From assembly GCA_013399015.1 (NCBI GenBank), contig VWZX01004909.1, positions 186,001 to 250,000 of the forward strand: a stretch of DNA of 64,000 nucleotides, in the 5' to 3' direction. Below, in pieces: positions 36,330 to 50,115 of the stretch (the first letter of the stretch is position 1; every line of letters starts with the position of its first letter). This DNA comes from Galbula dea (Eukaryota; Chordata; Aves; Piciformes; Galbulidae). Below the pieces are notes generated by a model, which made no database searches, was not told where the DNA came from, and saw only the letters and a list, made by a program, of their open reading frames with translations. The translations under genes and the position numbers were made by a program.

Positions 36330-37400
36330 TTCATCTGTCGGTGACCCCTTGGCACACAGCCCTACCCTCCTCAAACACAGTGAGCTGGCTGTTAATCAGG
36401 CTAATTAAATCCAATTACCCTTTCTAGTCAATCACAGTAGAAGGGTTGACTCTGTTTCCTGGGTGGTGTAAAAGAAAATGCCCTCCAATGATTGCTGGTT
36501 TGCTGTTCTGATGTTGAACTGCAGCTGAGGACCTGTTCCCACCGGGTGAGGAAGGACCTTCTGAGCCTGCATCAAACCTTCAATGTTGAAGCCACAGGAT
36601 GATGCTCAAACCCCTTCAGACAAGAGACTCATCAGGGGCTGAACCTCTTTCAGCAGCAGCCTCTCAGTTCCAGTTCTCAGGTGCTGGTTTGGGCACCAAA
36701 GCAAGGTAAGTTCATGGGGTTTATGTAGGTTGTGGGGACAGTGGTCCAGTAGCAGCACTTAGAGTAGGTTCTGCTTATGGCTGAGACAGGGCTCAGCTTG
36801 CAAAGGAAAAAGAAATCACAGAATCATTAAGGTTGGAAAAAGACCTCCAAGATCATCAAGGCCAATAACCTAGCACTGCCAAGTCAGAAACAACCTGGAC
36901 TTGCTCATCAGATTCCTCCACATTGCTCCACAGCATGTCCCATATTGACAGGTACCAGTGGCCACCACGCTGGTGGCTCTACAGCTGGTTTGGGGGTTTT
37001 GGTAGTGTAACCTTTTAGCTGCTCCTCTTACTGAACAAACCAGCTGTGGATCTGCCTTTGGATGGACATTCATCCTAACCTAGCTGCAGGTCTAGAGATG
37101 GAGCATGCTGGCAGGATGCTTGATGGTGGTGGCAGTAAAAGGGACTGCTGAGATTTTTTCTAAGGAGTCTGCTCAGTTTACACACGATGCTCTTCTAGCA
37201 GCCTGATCTATCTCCTGCTCTTCCAGCCATACTGTGCTTTTTTTCCTTCTTGGGGCTGTACAGATAACCCTCTGCGAAACCCTTCTGCTGGTCTCAGTGC
37301 CCAAAAGATGGAAGGAAATGCAGCATTTACCCCTGGTGCTATAACCAACAGCAGCAAGGTCACATTCATTTGATGTCACAGCTTTACAGCACAAAAATGT
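36330..37400. other. Intergenic gap between convergent SLC22A23 and PSMG4
   Basis: About 1.1 kb with one short CR1 3' end (36813-36880). Nothing else is recognised. Confidence 0.6.
36813..36880 (-). mobile_element. CR1 3' end remnant
   Basis: AATCACAGAATCATTAAGG, TTGGAAAAAGACCTCCAAGA, TCATCAAGGCCAATAACC. Confidence 0.85.
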
Positions 37401-37420
37401 AAGGGTTTTGAGGTTTTTTT

Positions 37421-37426
37421 TTTATT
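37421..37426 (-). terminator. Poly(A) signal AATAAA, PSMG4
   Basis: On the minus strand AATAAA is followed by an A-run, about 360 nt after the PSMG4 stop. The implied 3'UTR is about 380 nt. SLC22A23 ends convergently about 1.1 kb away. Confidence 0.6.
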
Positions 37427-37782
37427 ACTCAAAAATGCTGCTATACTGTGTTCAATACTAGTACACAATAGAGTAATTGTACAGCTAGGCTTTGGAACTG
37501 GTTTCCTAGCAGATCCCAGTACTGAATGGAGGCCAGACACTGAATGGATTTCGACAGTGATGTTCATTTATCCCAGCACGTTTTCCACTCTGCTCCCCCA
37601 TCCCCTACTTAACAGGGCAGCAAACTGAAAAACAAATCCATTCCAGGTCCAGCTGTTATTTAACAACTGCACCTTCCACCAAAACAATACCAACCAAACA
37701 CACACAAACTCTGTGTCAGTGGGAAAATTACACTCAGTTTTTCTAAAACAAAAACTGCAGGTTATTTCCCAAGGATGCCAGG

Positions 37783-37904
37783 TCAGAACTTCTCAGGGAA
37801 AGCCATCATCTCCTCCTTGATCCTGTTCTCTATGAGCAAGGTGAAGCTGCTGTCTGTGTTCTGCAGATTGTAGCTGACGAAGATCTGTTTTTTGGTCTTG
37901 CTGG
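37783..37904 (-). CDS. PSMG4: PSMG4 exon 3 (coding part)
   Basis: Acceptor TGTTTTAG. 122 nt encode SKTKKQIFVSYNLQNTDSSF and then the LLIENRIKEEMMAFPEKF end, followed by TGA. This is the most conserved part of the protein. Confidence 0.95.
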
Positions 37905-39236
37905 CTAAAACACAAAACAGAGTAGTAAGTCTTTCCTCTGACATCACAGCCATGATCGTGTTCAAGGAAGCCTTTTACAAAGCCCTGTCAGGTACATTTC
38001 TAAGGCAAGGTTCTCCACTCCTGCTGTGCTGGACCCAGTTGTGAAGGAATTGGCACAGTGGGCAAAACAATGCCAATACAAGCCTGGTGCCCTTCAGCTT
38101 GGGTTTGGCCTGATGCAAAATGTCATTAGGCACTGGAAAGCCTCACAGTGCTTCCCGTGGATTTTGGATGCTTCTTCAATATAGTACAGTTTAAGTGAAA
38201 TCCACACCAGGGAGGGAGTAGCCCTGCCCAGGCATAACCCACATGTTCTGTTAGTAATAGCATGGCCAGCAGGAGTAGGGCAGGGGGAGGCCACACCTCC
38301 AATCCTGGGTTCAGCTTTGGGTCCCTCAGTCCAACAAGGCACACTGAGGTCCTCGAGTGTGGCCAAAGAAGGGCAAGGAAGCTGGGGAAGGGGCTAGAGC
38401 CCAAGTGTTGTGAGGAGCAGCTGAGGGAACTGGGCTTGGTTAGTCTGGAGAAGAGGAGGCTCAGGGGAGACCTTCCCTCTCTCTCCGGCTCCCTGAAAGG
38501 AGGCTGAAGCCACACAGAGGTTGGTTTCTTCTTCCAAGGAACAAGTGCTAGGACAAGAGGAAACAGCCTCCAGTTGTGCCAGGGGAAGTTTAGGTTAGAC
38601 ATTAGGAACAATTTCTTCCCTGAAAGGGTTGTCAAGCCCTGGCCCAGGCTGCCCAGGGCAGTGGTGGAGTCACCATCCCTGGAGAGAGATGCAGACGTGG
38701 TGCCGAGGGTCATGGTTTAGTGGTGACCTGGCAGTGCTGGCTTAATGGTTGGATGCAATGATCTGAAAGATCTCTTCCACCCAAACAGAACCCGACCCCC
38801 TTCCTGCCCGTTCCCCCGCACCTACCCAAGCGCTGAGCCAGGCAGGCAGAGGCTGTGTCCGAGGGGTCCCCTAGAAGCGAGGTGGCCACTGGGATGTTGT
38901 CCTGTGAGTGAGGCACAGTGGAGAGCACGGATCAGTCCCCGGCAGCACTGGGATGGGGACGAGGGGTGACTGGGAACAGAGGCGACAGAGTCCAACCAGC
39001 CTCCCTGCATCCCGGCCCGGCAGATGCTGCAGGACACTCACCCGGGGGCTGCACATGGCGACTGCCAGGCTGGCGAGTGCAGGAGCGGCTCCTACCCAGA
39101 GGAAGAGCGAGTCCCGCAGCCTCATGGCGTGGAAGTGAACCCGCAGCTCCCCCAGCCTCCCGCTGAAATCGTGCAGGGCGATGCCGCCGCCACCTCCTCC
39201 TCCCGCCGCCGTTCCCCCGCTGTTCCCCACCTCCAT
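37783..39236 (-). CDS. PSMG4: PSMG4 (PAC4), proteasome assembly chaperone 4
   Basis: Small chaperone that pairs with PSMG3 (PAC3) to help assemble the alpha ring of the 20S proteasome core. Coding exons on the minus strand are 39236-39042, 38901-38826 and 37904-37783, 393 nt in total for 130 residues and a TGA stop. All splice sites are GT-AG. The product carries ALHDFSGRL, RDSLFLWVGA and LAVAMCS in exon 1, DNIPVATSLLGD in exon 2, and KKQIFVSYNLQNTDSSF with the end EEMMAFPEKF in exon 3. These match human PSMG4 (123 aa, from memory). The extra length is a Gly-rich N-terminus with seven consecutive Gly. The start was chosen as the first in-frame ATG, inside the CpG island. Intron 2 carries a CR1 copy. 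Confidence 0.95.
38255..38790 (+). mobile_element. CR1 LINE copy in PSMG4 intron 2
   Basis: About 535 bp in sense: AGGCCACACCTCCAATCCTG, GTGTTGTGAGGAGCAGCTGA, GAGGAAACAGCCTCCAGTTG, CATGGTTTAGTGGTGACCTG, ending at AGATCTCTTCCACCC. It is antisense to PSMG4 and among the most complete copies here. Confidence 0.95.
38826..38901 (-). CDS. PSMG4: PSMG4 exon 2
   Basis: 76 nt between a CACTCACAG acceptor and a GTAGGT donor. It encodes DNIPVATSLLGD and ends with ACLAQRL plus one base of an Ala codon. A plus-oriented CR1 copy ends about 40 bp from the donor. Confidence 0.92.
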
Positions 39237-39720
39237 CCGCCCTTCTTCCCAGTACGGCCAGGCCTCAGCAAAGCCAGGCCCGAGAGGCTAACCCTCCGCT
39301 TCGCTCCGCCCCACCGGGACCGCCCCCGGAACCGCCCCCGAGTCCCAGCCTCTCGCTCCGCCCCCTCCGGGCACGCCGCTGTCGGTGGCTGCGCACAGAG
39401 CGAATCGCTGCGGAGTCACCGCTACGGTTCTTCCCCGCCCCTCCCTGGGGGAATCACTCTGCACCCCCTCCGTGCGCCCCAACCCCGAAGGACACATCCT
39501 GCNCCCCCAGCCCCCCCGGCGCCCACCTCCCCCAACACCCTCTGGGTGGTGCTTGGCTTCTCCAGGGCTCACCCCCTCACGCACTCCCCCCCCTCCGAGC
39601 GGGGTCGGGAGGAAGGGGGATGCAGGGATGGAGCCACCCCACTAGGTGGCAGGGGAAGCGCCGCCTGCGGAGCGAGGCCGGTAACGGGGCTCCGGTGAAC
39701 CCCCGGGGGGAGCTCAGATG
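39040..39720 (-). promoter_or_regulatory. CpG island promoter of PSMG4
   Basis: Dense CpG and repeated GC boxes (CTCCGCCCC, GGGACCGCCCCCGG) cover exon 1 and about 480 bp upstream of the start codon. No TATA box is seen, as expected for a housekeeping gene. One ambiguous base (N) lies at 39503. Confidence 0.75.
39042..39236 (-). CDS. PSMG4: PSMG4 exon 1 (coding part)
   Basis: 65 codons from ATG at 39236 to CGG, then donor GTGAGTGTCC. The first 20 residues are low complexity (Ala and Gly), encoded by GGC/GGA triplets. Residues from about 20 on match the family. Confidence 0.93.
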
Positions 39721-40574
39721 TGCAAGGCTTTGCAGGCAAATTTATTCGTCTCAGTAAACCTCGTCTTGAAGTGTTCAGAGCCAGTTTGTTTGCCACACCG
39801 GGACAGAGTTGTTTTGTGCCGTGGAGTCCCGGTGGAAGACCTGCTCCAGACAAAGCTCCAGCTCTTCCCTCCAAGCAGGAGTTTGGGACCCCTTGCACGC
39901 TATGCTGAAATGATCTCCTGGATGGAGTCTCCCATTTTCATCCCTGATCTTACCACGCCAAGTACAAGTTTCTTTTTTTTCTTTTCCAAACACAGCTTTT
40001 CCCCTTTCCCCCTCTTCTTTTACATGAGGTTTGCAACCTTGGTGTTGGGATTTCCCTGCTATGGTGGGATGAGGTGTGAGATGCAGTTGACCTGGTGGTT
40101 CTCTGACAGGCAGCTCGTCGTGACCCACTCTGTCAGACGAAAAATTGAGGCTGTTTAGGGTCTGTGCTCCACTGGCACGGTGACCTTGTGTACATCCCTT
40201 CTGCTATGCTTCGTTCCACACCTCAGCAGTCTGGAAGAGCACATTACCTCCTGCCTATCTCTCTGCAGTTGAATGAAAGGCTGTGTAACACGTAGCTCAT
40301 GAGGACCTTCATGAGTCCAGAATCAGCTTCTCCAGCTACCTAATGAGACATTTTCCTTTCATTGTTCTGTGAGTCATAGGAAGAACTTGTGGTTCTTGGC
40401 TTTTGATACACATGAGTTTGTAGCTCCTGGGCAGGAGGCACTAACATGGAGTGACTCAACATACCCCTCAGGGGCAAGAAGTTGATGCAGTCAACTGGAA
40501 ATCACATTTTATATGCAGGCAGACCATTTCGTGTTGGAGCATCCCAAAGCAGCTTCCAAACACTAACTCTGGTG

Positions 40575-40812
40575 TATAAAAGGCAGGAGATGTGGTGAGA
40601 CCTACCAGTGTGATGTCCTATTCCATACCTGGGAGCTGACAGGGAAGGGAGCAGATATAAAAGCCTGCTGGAACTGAACTGTTGGAAAGCTGAGATGATG
40701 TTCTGCTTTTGCTGGGATGCAGGGCATTAGCAATTTGGAGTCATTCAGAGCAGCTGATCTGAATTAGCTACAGGTGTATCCCATCTCACAAATGTCATGC
40801 TCAGTATAAAGG
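40575..40812 (+). promoter_or_regulatory. Three TATA-box motifs (possible LTR or silent promoter)
   Basis: TATAAAAG at 40575-40582 and 40656-40663, and TATAAAGG at 40805-40812. An AP-1 site (TGAGTCA, 40370-40376) lies upstream and a C/T-rich run downstream. No gene is attached. An LTR origin is possible, but I could not find its ends. Confidence 0.3.
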
Positions 40813-43800
40813 AGCTCCTCCTGCTCTTCTTTTTCTTTTTGCTTCTCCTATCTCTGAAGGAGCTTGCTCATCACTCTGTCTCCTGATGATGCTTTCCTGT
40901 TTGTTATGGTTGCTGTACCTTCACTGGAGTGAGTAGAGCTTTGGACACTTTATGCTGGCATTGGTGTCAGCTTTTTTTGTCTCATTCAATACATTTTCAT
41001 CTCACCCTGTGGGTCTTTTCTGCTGCGAAGAGGTCACCAGATGATAGAGCAACTGATGCAGTTTAGCCTCAGATATGGGTTCCAAGGAGACAGAAGAGAA
41101 GAAAATAATAGTATTGAAAAACCTATTCACTTAATTGCTCAACTGAATGCCTGGATGCCACATAACATACATCACCCTGATGGATCCTGCTGTTCTTCTG
41201 TCCTTGGGTGACCTCCTGGGATGCAAGGCTTGGGTATGTAACACGTGTGCTTGGACCAGAGATGATGCTAAGGCTGCTACTGGCTTGTCTGCTCAGCTCA
41301 CAAAGAGATGTGTTCTTAGCTGTGGAAATCACTGACGGATCATGTAGTGCTGACAGCCACAGAAACCAGGGTTTGACCTCAAAAACTGGTTTTTTTTTTA
41401 TTGCAGGAGAGTTTGCTATTGCCATGGCTATGGGACTTGATGCACTTCTGGTCTCTTCTCCATCCCTCTGGGTACTTTCTTTTTGTGATGCTAGAATTTT
41501 CATGACTCTTCTTTTCCTCCTTGGACCAGACTTAACTCTGTCACAGAGTCTCTTAGCCTGCAGGACATGCCTGCAGAGAGCTTCTCCCTCCTTCAAGCAT
41601 GCCAGCAAGTGCCTCCTCTCAGGCTGGTTCTCCAAACAACACTCCCTTTCATAACTTTTTTCAAGTAGTGTCACAGCCTTTTAATTTTTTTCCATTTACA
41701 AGCAAAACTAGTTGGACAAAATCAGCTTTGATTATTTTTGCTTCCTCTTCCCTGGACAAGGAGCAGAACCAACAGGCCTGGCATTGTACCTCAGCAGCCC
41801 TGGAGTGTTGGCTCAGTGGTGGCTTAGCTCAAGCCAGTCTCTTCTCGTGGCTTTACCTTCCTGCTCTGTGGAATACAGTGGTTTAGGAGGAAGAGTAAAT
41901 ACCCCAAGCAGTAGCTTAGTACGTGTGTGCTCAAAGGTGAGTGGGATCCCAACAGGCTGAAGCTGCGTCTTCAAAAGATTTGTGTCCTGCCCTTGAACAG
42001 CAGCTGAAAAAGATCCTTCCCTGCTGCCTCTTGGAAAGCAAGAGAAACCAACCACCTCTCTTTTTCTGCTTGGTGTTTGAAGAAGAAACTGATGCCAGGC
42101 ACTGCTGCTGCTGTGGTTAGAGTCCTGGGCTGGATGATGTCTTCCCAGGACTGAAAGGTTTGTGTGTGTGTGTGTAAAGTTCCATAAGGGGACATTTGTT
42201 ACATGTTTCTCATGAGGCAAGCAGAAATCAGGTTAAGATTATCCCTAGAGAGAACCATAAATGGGAAAATAGGTGGAGAGAGAAGGGCAAAGGAATTCAT
42301 GGCTGTTGGGAGCCATACCTTTCTCTGGTGAATCAGGATCTGAGCCAGCCTCTACAGGAACCAACTGAACAACCACCTGAGAGCTCCTGTGAGCTGGAAA
42401 TAAAACTTGTAACCGTCAACTTCACTTAGCAGCTGTCCTGAATGCTGCAGTTTGGGCTCCTGAGCTGCTGCAGGCTGCTCACCACCCTGGATCCCCACCA
42501 CTGCTGAGGTAAGGCTTCAGCCTGTAAAAGCCCTGGAGCTCCATGGACATGGATTGCTTCCCTCACCCTGGGTGACAGTGTCAGTGCTGGCACAGTGGCT
42601 CTGTGCCGCCACACCCAAATTTTCCCACCTTTTCCCTCATCAGTGCAATTCCAGAGCAAGAATTCCTTCCCATACCAGGGGAAGGAAGGGCTAGAAACAC
42701 CATTTTCACCTCTGCCATCAGTTCCAGTTTGGTGAGGATGCTTCCAGCTCTCCTACACCAGATGATGGAAGCCTTTGTGTAAACCTGCCAGCAGGAAAGA
42801 GGCTGCTCTCCTGCACTGACAACACAGCAGGGCTCTGAACGGCCCTTCCCCTAGATCCTGCTTTTCTTGGGCTGCAGGCTCTTGACACCCAGATCATCTC
42901 CCTCCAGCCCAACACAGGAGGGCTGGAGAGACAGAAACCTTTCCAAACAGTCATTTTCTTTCCCAGGAAGCCTGAGATTTAATATACGTAGAAGTGATCT
43001 GGGGCAAAGAGATTAGTTTTGAGGTCTTCAAAATTATATTTTGTAGTTTCCAGTCTTCTGCAAGATGCTTATGGGAGGAACCTGAGAGCTTCTGCTGGGT
43101 AAGATCCTTCCCCAATCCCTTTGCAGAGCCACACCTGGTGCAGAGGGGAAGAGAAAAGTGTTAACGAGCTGCCAAGCACACTCTGCCTTGCAGCCAGCAG
43201 CAAGATCACTGCAGGGAGGAGAGAGCAGGGAGGGGGCAGAAGACCTTGGGAAAAAAAGACAATGCTTTGTTCGAGCAGGTTACAAAGACTCCTGCTTTCC
43301 TCATAGACCAAACCCTACCTGGCTGAGCAAGGCAACGGATTCAGGAGGAACTCGGCTTGGGAAGGATGCAGTGGTGCTGTTGGACTTTTCAGGGTAAGTC
43401 CTTGGTGTGGAAAGTAAGTGATGTTTAACCAAGGAAGCAAACAGGGAGTGTTTGCTAGGTATGTGGCTTCCATGTCACTGCTGTTCCAGTTCCTGACCCT
43501 GATGGCCACAAACGAGGGTCCCTAAAGAGATTTTTGACGATCTGACACTGCTACCTGCAAGCAGATCCCCAAAGGATGCAAACTTGCCTGGACGCACACG
43601 CACATGTCCACAAACGAAGAAAATCCTGCTCAGGAAAGAAAGGACCAAGAGCAGCTTTCAAGAGTAACCCAGACGAGCAACTGACTGTGTTCTTTCATGC
43701 TTTGCTCTCTCGCATTCACTGAATTTGTTCCACATGAATGTAGAAACAGCTGCATCAGCACCAGCACTGAGGCTGGAACCTTATTAATATTTATGCCTGA

Positions 43801-44369
43801 AGAGCAGAGCACAGAGGATTCAAAATGCCTTCCCATGGCTGGTTTGAGGTCCCCAGCATCCCTTACAGCATCTTGCCACCTTTGGTGGCCAAGCAAGCAG
43901 ATTTATGAGGGAGAGGATCGATTTCTCATCACCACTCTCACCCCATCAGAGGAGAGCAGCCCTTTGCCTTCCACCTGCTCTTTGCTTCTCCTTGTTCAAT
44001 AATTTCCTAATTAGGGAAACCATTTTCCCATCTCCCTCTCACACTTCCATGGTTTATTTTCTCATCTATTAAATGCAGTTGGAGACATTATTAGATGCTT
44101 GAGTTGTTTGCTTATGCAAGGGCATAGTCGTGAGCTGTAGTATCAGTGAGATGAAAGAAGAAATCATAAGCTGTGACAGATCCAGGATGTGCTGGGGGAG
44201 TGGGGGGGCTGAGCTCACCACTACACATGGCACTATGCACATGGAAGGTGATGAGTGGTACTGCTGTGACTATTGGTGACTTCCTCCTGCTGTAATTTGG
44301 GCTGATGAGGTGCTGCAGTGAGAGTCCTCAATCTGAAGCTGGAGGTTTTCCTTTTGGAGAGGGGGGTTC

Positions 44370-44600
44370 TGGCCAACAGCCTTTTGTTTCATGAGAGCAA
44401 TCCTTAGCTTGTGGTCTAGACCCTTCACCAGCTTGGCCGCCCTTCTTTGGCCACACTCCAGCACCTCAGTGTCCTCCCTATAGTGAGAAGCTCACAGCTT
44501 TCACCTGCTTCCTATGCAAGGGTTGATTTTTCTCCTGCCCCTGAGCTACTGATGATGGTGTTCCTAGGATCCTCTCTGTGCAGCTGGACCATGTCACAGC
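44370..44600 (-). mobile_element. CR1-related fragment with the same unusual extension as 28082
   Basis: CTTTGGCCACACTCCAGCAC, TAGTGAGAAGCTCACAGC, then TTGATTTTTCTCCTGCCCC and CTACTGATGATGGTGTTCCT. Confidence 0.8.
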
Positions 44601-47210
44601 CAGGGGTTTTGTGGGGGAAAGGCTACTGAGGGTCACAGTTAGCACACAGGCACCAAGGTATGTGTGTTCCTAATGTTCCTTGGGAGATGTTCCTCCTGCA
44701 TCCTGTTCCAATGATGTTCCTACATCCTGTATGCACTGATGCATGGATGTTTGCACCGATGAAAGTTGAGACTTCGGTGGCTTAAGACAGAGGGGAGCCC
44801 CTGCCAGTGATCACACCCAGCCCTGCAGCAGGGAGGATGGGGACCATGAAAACAAGAGGGGAGAGGATCCAGTGGATAAAACTGGGTTGATTCTCTGAGC
44901 TTCATAAAACAAACTCGCAACTGAGGTCATGTTATTGCTCCTCTGTCATGTCCAGCGAGGATGACTGAGGAACAACCTTGTGAGGTGGAATTTCACCTAC
45001 CAGGCTGCTCCTCCACCCTGGGAAACGAGGGAAACTGTTGCAGGCTCTTTTTTGTGTGTGTGTGCTCCTTTCTTTTTTGTGCAGCTGGGTTCTGCCAGGC
45101 TGGGAGGGAGGTTGCCAGGGAGACTGTGGATGGAGGAATCCAGGCAGGGCCAGCCCTGGGGCAGGGGCAGGGGCTGTGCTGACAGACATACCGATGTGAG
45201 CCAAATACAGAGAGGGGCACCGGTAGCCCAATAGCCCATTTCCCTGCGAGTAATCCACAACAAGCTCTGCTGAACCTTTGGGAAACCCTCTGTGGCCAAT
45301 GCTCACCTTTGAATTAAGCTGGACCTTGCCTGAAGTCTCATGAGGTGACCCAAATGGCTGCTCTGGGCCTCTTAAGGGTCTTGGCTAGAGGGCTGCAGAA
45401 AAGCTTGACCTAGTTTTCCTCCCGCACCCTTCAGTAACACAGCTGTTTATTCCCAAAACAACCATTTCACTTTGGTTTTCTTCAGCCAGTCTCAACAAGT
45501 TCTCTACAGAAGAGCTGCTTGAATCCTCCCCCATTAAAGGGTAAAAAGTAAATGAATTTATTTTAAGACCAAGCTGTTGGGGTGGGTTTCTTTCCCCCCT
45601 GGTCTTCATAATCTGTTTTCCTTGAACTGGATTTTAAAATGGCTTCCTTTGAAGCCTCAAGCTGTTAGGAAAGAGCTTAACGTAGACATGGAGGATGAGT
45701 AGAATCAGCTACTCCCTTTCTCTCTGCCAGGTATGCTTCTAGTAAGCAGCTAACACACACCGTACGATAGGCAGGGTACTTGGGAGTCATAGCAGGGAGT
45801 AGTGCTGGTACCTGTGCTCTGCAGCAGCTCTGCAGCATTCCCAGGAGCACACCCACCGAAGCCATGGGAAGACTGGGATCATTTTGGATCCTTGCCTGGA
45901 GTGGTCAGGGGTCTGCTGGAGCTGCTAATTTGCAAGTTCTTTTTTTTTGACACAAGCCATCTTAGATGTGGATGTTGATTGTGGCACAACAACTGTTGGC
46001 TTGGAATTAAAGCTCCACCTTGTCAAGCAAATAATTAAACTGCTCCTGGCTTAGCCCACTAAAAACAGATGTCATGGGGAGGGGGTGAGTGGTCAGATTT
46101 ATTTCCCTCAAAATCACTACTGAAGAGATGAACCTGAGAGTGTGTTTTCCAGGCTCTCATTCCAGAGCTGGGATGCTTTCTCCTGGTAAGGTGAAAAAAA
46201 GGAAGGTGTGGACGCTTTGGCATGTCGGAGGAGACCGAGTTGTTCTGCAGGTTGTCTTGGAGGGATGTGGTGCTAGATCTGCGGCGATCCACAGGCAGGG
46301 TTAGAGATCTGCATAAAGGAGGGTAGAAAGATGAGAGCGATCAGCACATGGATAGAACAAAGGAAAGAGTGTGCTGAAGGAATACGTGTTGAAAATGGTG
46401 ATGAACTTGGATCTGCGCCTCCAGAATGGCTCTAGCCTTCACCCAGCAGGTCACTGGACTGGGTTGGATGGGTACCACGGGGCTCTGCCTACCCTTATCG
46501 GGCAGTCTCACGGAAGCGATCGCACCCTCCCACCGCGGCACACTCTCGCACCCACGGTGCGATGGAACGGGTGGTACCCGAGGGCACCGGGCGCGGCGCG
46601 GACCGTGCCGCCCTGCCTTGCTCTTCCTCTCCCCAACCTTCTGCTCCTCCTCGTCCTCCGGCGTATGCCCTTGTCGTTCCCCCGGTGCCACGCCGAGCTG
46701 CTCCACGGTAAACCGGGGAGAGAGCATCTCCGGTTGGACCCTCCCTTGCCCCTCTCCCTCCTCTTCCCTTTCTCCATCCCTCAGCGTGTGCAAATCCACA
46801 AGGAAGCGACAAAGTGCTGCGAGTTCCCAGGACCCGATTGCTGCAGGGTGAAGGGAAAAATCCTTTCCCCCGTACCCCCCTCCCCCGCAAGTCCCCCCGG
46901 GCCAGGGCAGCAGCTCCCCGCCCTGGCTATTGTCTGCCGGAGGGTGGCCAGTAGCCCCAGCCGGAGCGGGGCCAGCGCAGAACAGGTCGCTTGCTTGGTC
47001 AGCCACAGGGATTAAATCTGACCTTTTTAGGCAGAGCTCGGTACCGGAGACCGGCTGGATACAGGGTGGGGTGGGAAAGTGAGGGGTTACAAAGCACAAC
47101 CCGAGCTGGGCTTCATAGTGCTGGGGCTGGATGAACCGGGTCGGGGCGCGGAGCTCTTGACCGCCGGTGCAGGGTCAGGAGAGGTGGGTACCGGGGCGTG
47201 TGTGATGCGT

Positions 47211-47473
47211 GTCCCGCCGGCGCTGTGTGAACAGATGCACCGGCGGAGGGCATAGGGGGGTTGTGGCAGCCACCGGTCCCCCCCCATTCTGTCCATCCTT
47301 CCCTCCCCTCGGCGACACCGCCCGGCGCTGCGGCAGGGAAAAGCTGGTCGTCTCGGAGAGTCTCTCCCGGCACCGTGTGAACGGGGACAACGGCGGAGGG
47401 TAGTGGCTGCCGACCATCACCCCCTCCCCTTCTAACTCCCCCCTTCCTCCCTCCCTTCCGCGGCACCGCCCGG
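47211..47473 (+). repeat. Imperfect tandem duplication upstream of TUBB2B
   Basis: Two units (about 47211-47325 and 47363-47473) share, in order, a GTGTGAAC block, CGGCGGAGGG, GTGGC or GGCTGCC, a C/T-rich stretch with CCTTCCCTCC, and a CGRCACCGCCCGG end. Confidence 0.6.
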
Positions 47474-47643
47474 TAAAAGCCTCCCATCACCGGGAACAAA
47501 AGGCTGTGGGAGGGCGGAGGGACGGCGGCTGGTAGATGTACAGGCAGCCCGGATCGGGCGGCACACGGCCGAACTCCGCGCCTTTGTCCCGGCTGTCAGC
47601 GGCGAACCGGCACCGGCACCGGCTGAAGCCCCGCCCCTCCCCG

Positions 47644-47770
47644 GTAGACAATGCCTCAGTCCCGCCCCTCCGCGGCTCTCCCATTGGCTCCGCGCTGTTC
47701 CCGCATGACGTCTGGACGAGGGCGCGGCCACCTGCCCTATTTAAGGGTCGGGCTCGGGGCGCGGCCGCTG
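47644..47770 (+). promoter_or_regulatory. TUBB2B core promoter
   Basis: Visible elements in order: CCCGCCCCTCC GC box (47661-47671), reverse CCAAT box ATTGG (47683-47687), CRE-like TGACGTCT (47706-47713), and TATA-like TATTTAAG (47738-47745). The TATA-like box is 98 nt before the start codon, so transcription should begin near 47770. The same order and spacing recur upstream of TUBB2A, which supports real function. Confidence 0.8.
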
Positions 47771-47835
47771 CAGCAGCGAGAACAGGCACAGGAGGTACCG
47801 GAGTGAGCAGCGGGACAGCGGTGGGCACCGGCATC

Positions 47836-49898
<2,063 letters not shown>

Positions 49899-50109
49899 AG
49901 TTGGGGTGGGTAGGAGTTAAGTAGCGTCTGAGCAGGCAAGTGTTCATGGAGAGGAGGAATCTGTGCAGTTGTGCTGAAGCATGCGTTTTTTAATTTGGTG
50001 CTCTCCACTGTTGCTTCTGTCAGCAGTTTTGTATCCTTGACTGTCCAATGTAACAGTAGTTGCAGAAAAACACTTCAGAGTCTTCTGTTGAAATGGTTAA
50101 CTTCTCAAA

Positions 50110-50115
50110 CATAAA
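50110..50115 (+). terminator. Poly(A) signal variant CATAAA, TUBB2B
   Basis: CATAAAGGC lies 212 nt after the stop, followed by TTTTTGTGTCC as a downstream U/GU element. The same CATAAAGGC occurs after TUBB2A, so it is probably the ancestral signal. A second option is ATTAAA at 50244-50249. Confidence 0.5.

Larger units (their letters stand above)
39721..46480. other. Intergenic region between PSMG4 and TUBB2B
   Basis: 6.8 kb without a recognised gene. It holds a minus-strand AATAAA at 39741-39746 beside the CpG island, three TATAAA motifs at 40575-40812, a GT run near 42161 and one CR1 fragment at 44370-44600. Open frames here show no family match. Confidence 0.55.

Noticed and set aside
39024..39698. 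224-codon plus-strand ORF over the PSMG4 CpG island
   Set aside because: It lies antisense to PSMG4 exon 1 and its promoter, is Pro/Arg-rich from GC content, and contains an ambiguous base.
41123..41674. 183-codon minus-strand ORF between PSMG4 and TUBB2B
   Set aside because: The translation shows no recognisable domain, the composition is ordinary intergenic, and no splice or promoter context supports it.
46341..47099. 252-codon minus-strand ORF and overlapping plus-strand frames upstream of TUBB2B
   Set aside because: CpG islands lack stop codons by composition; frames on both strands are open here and none resembles a known protein.
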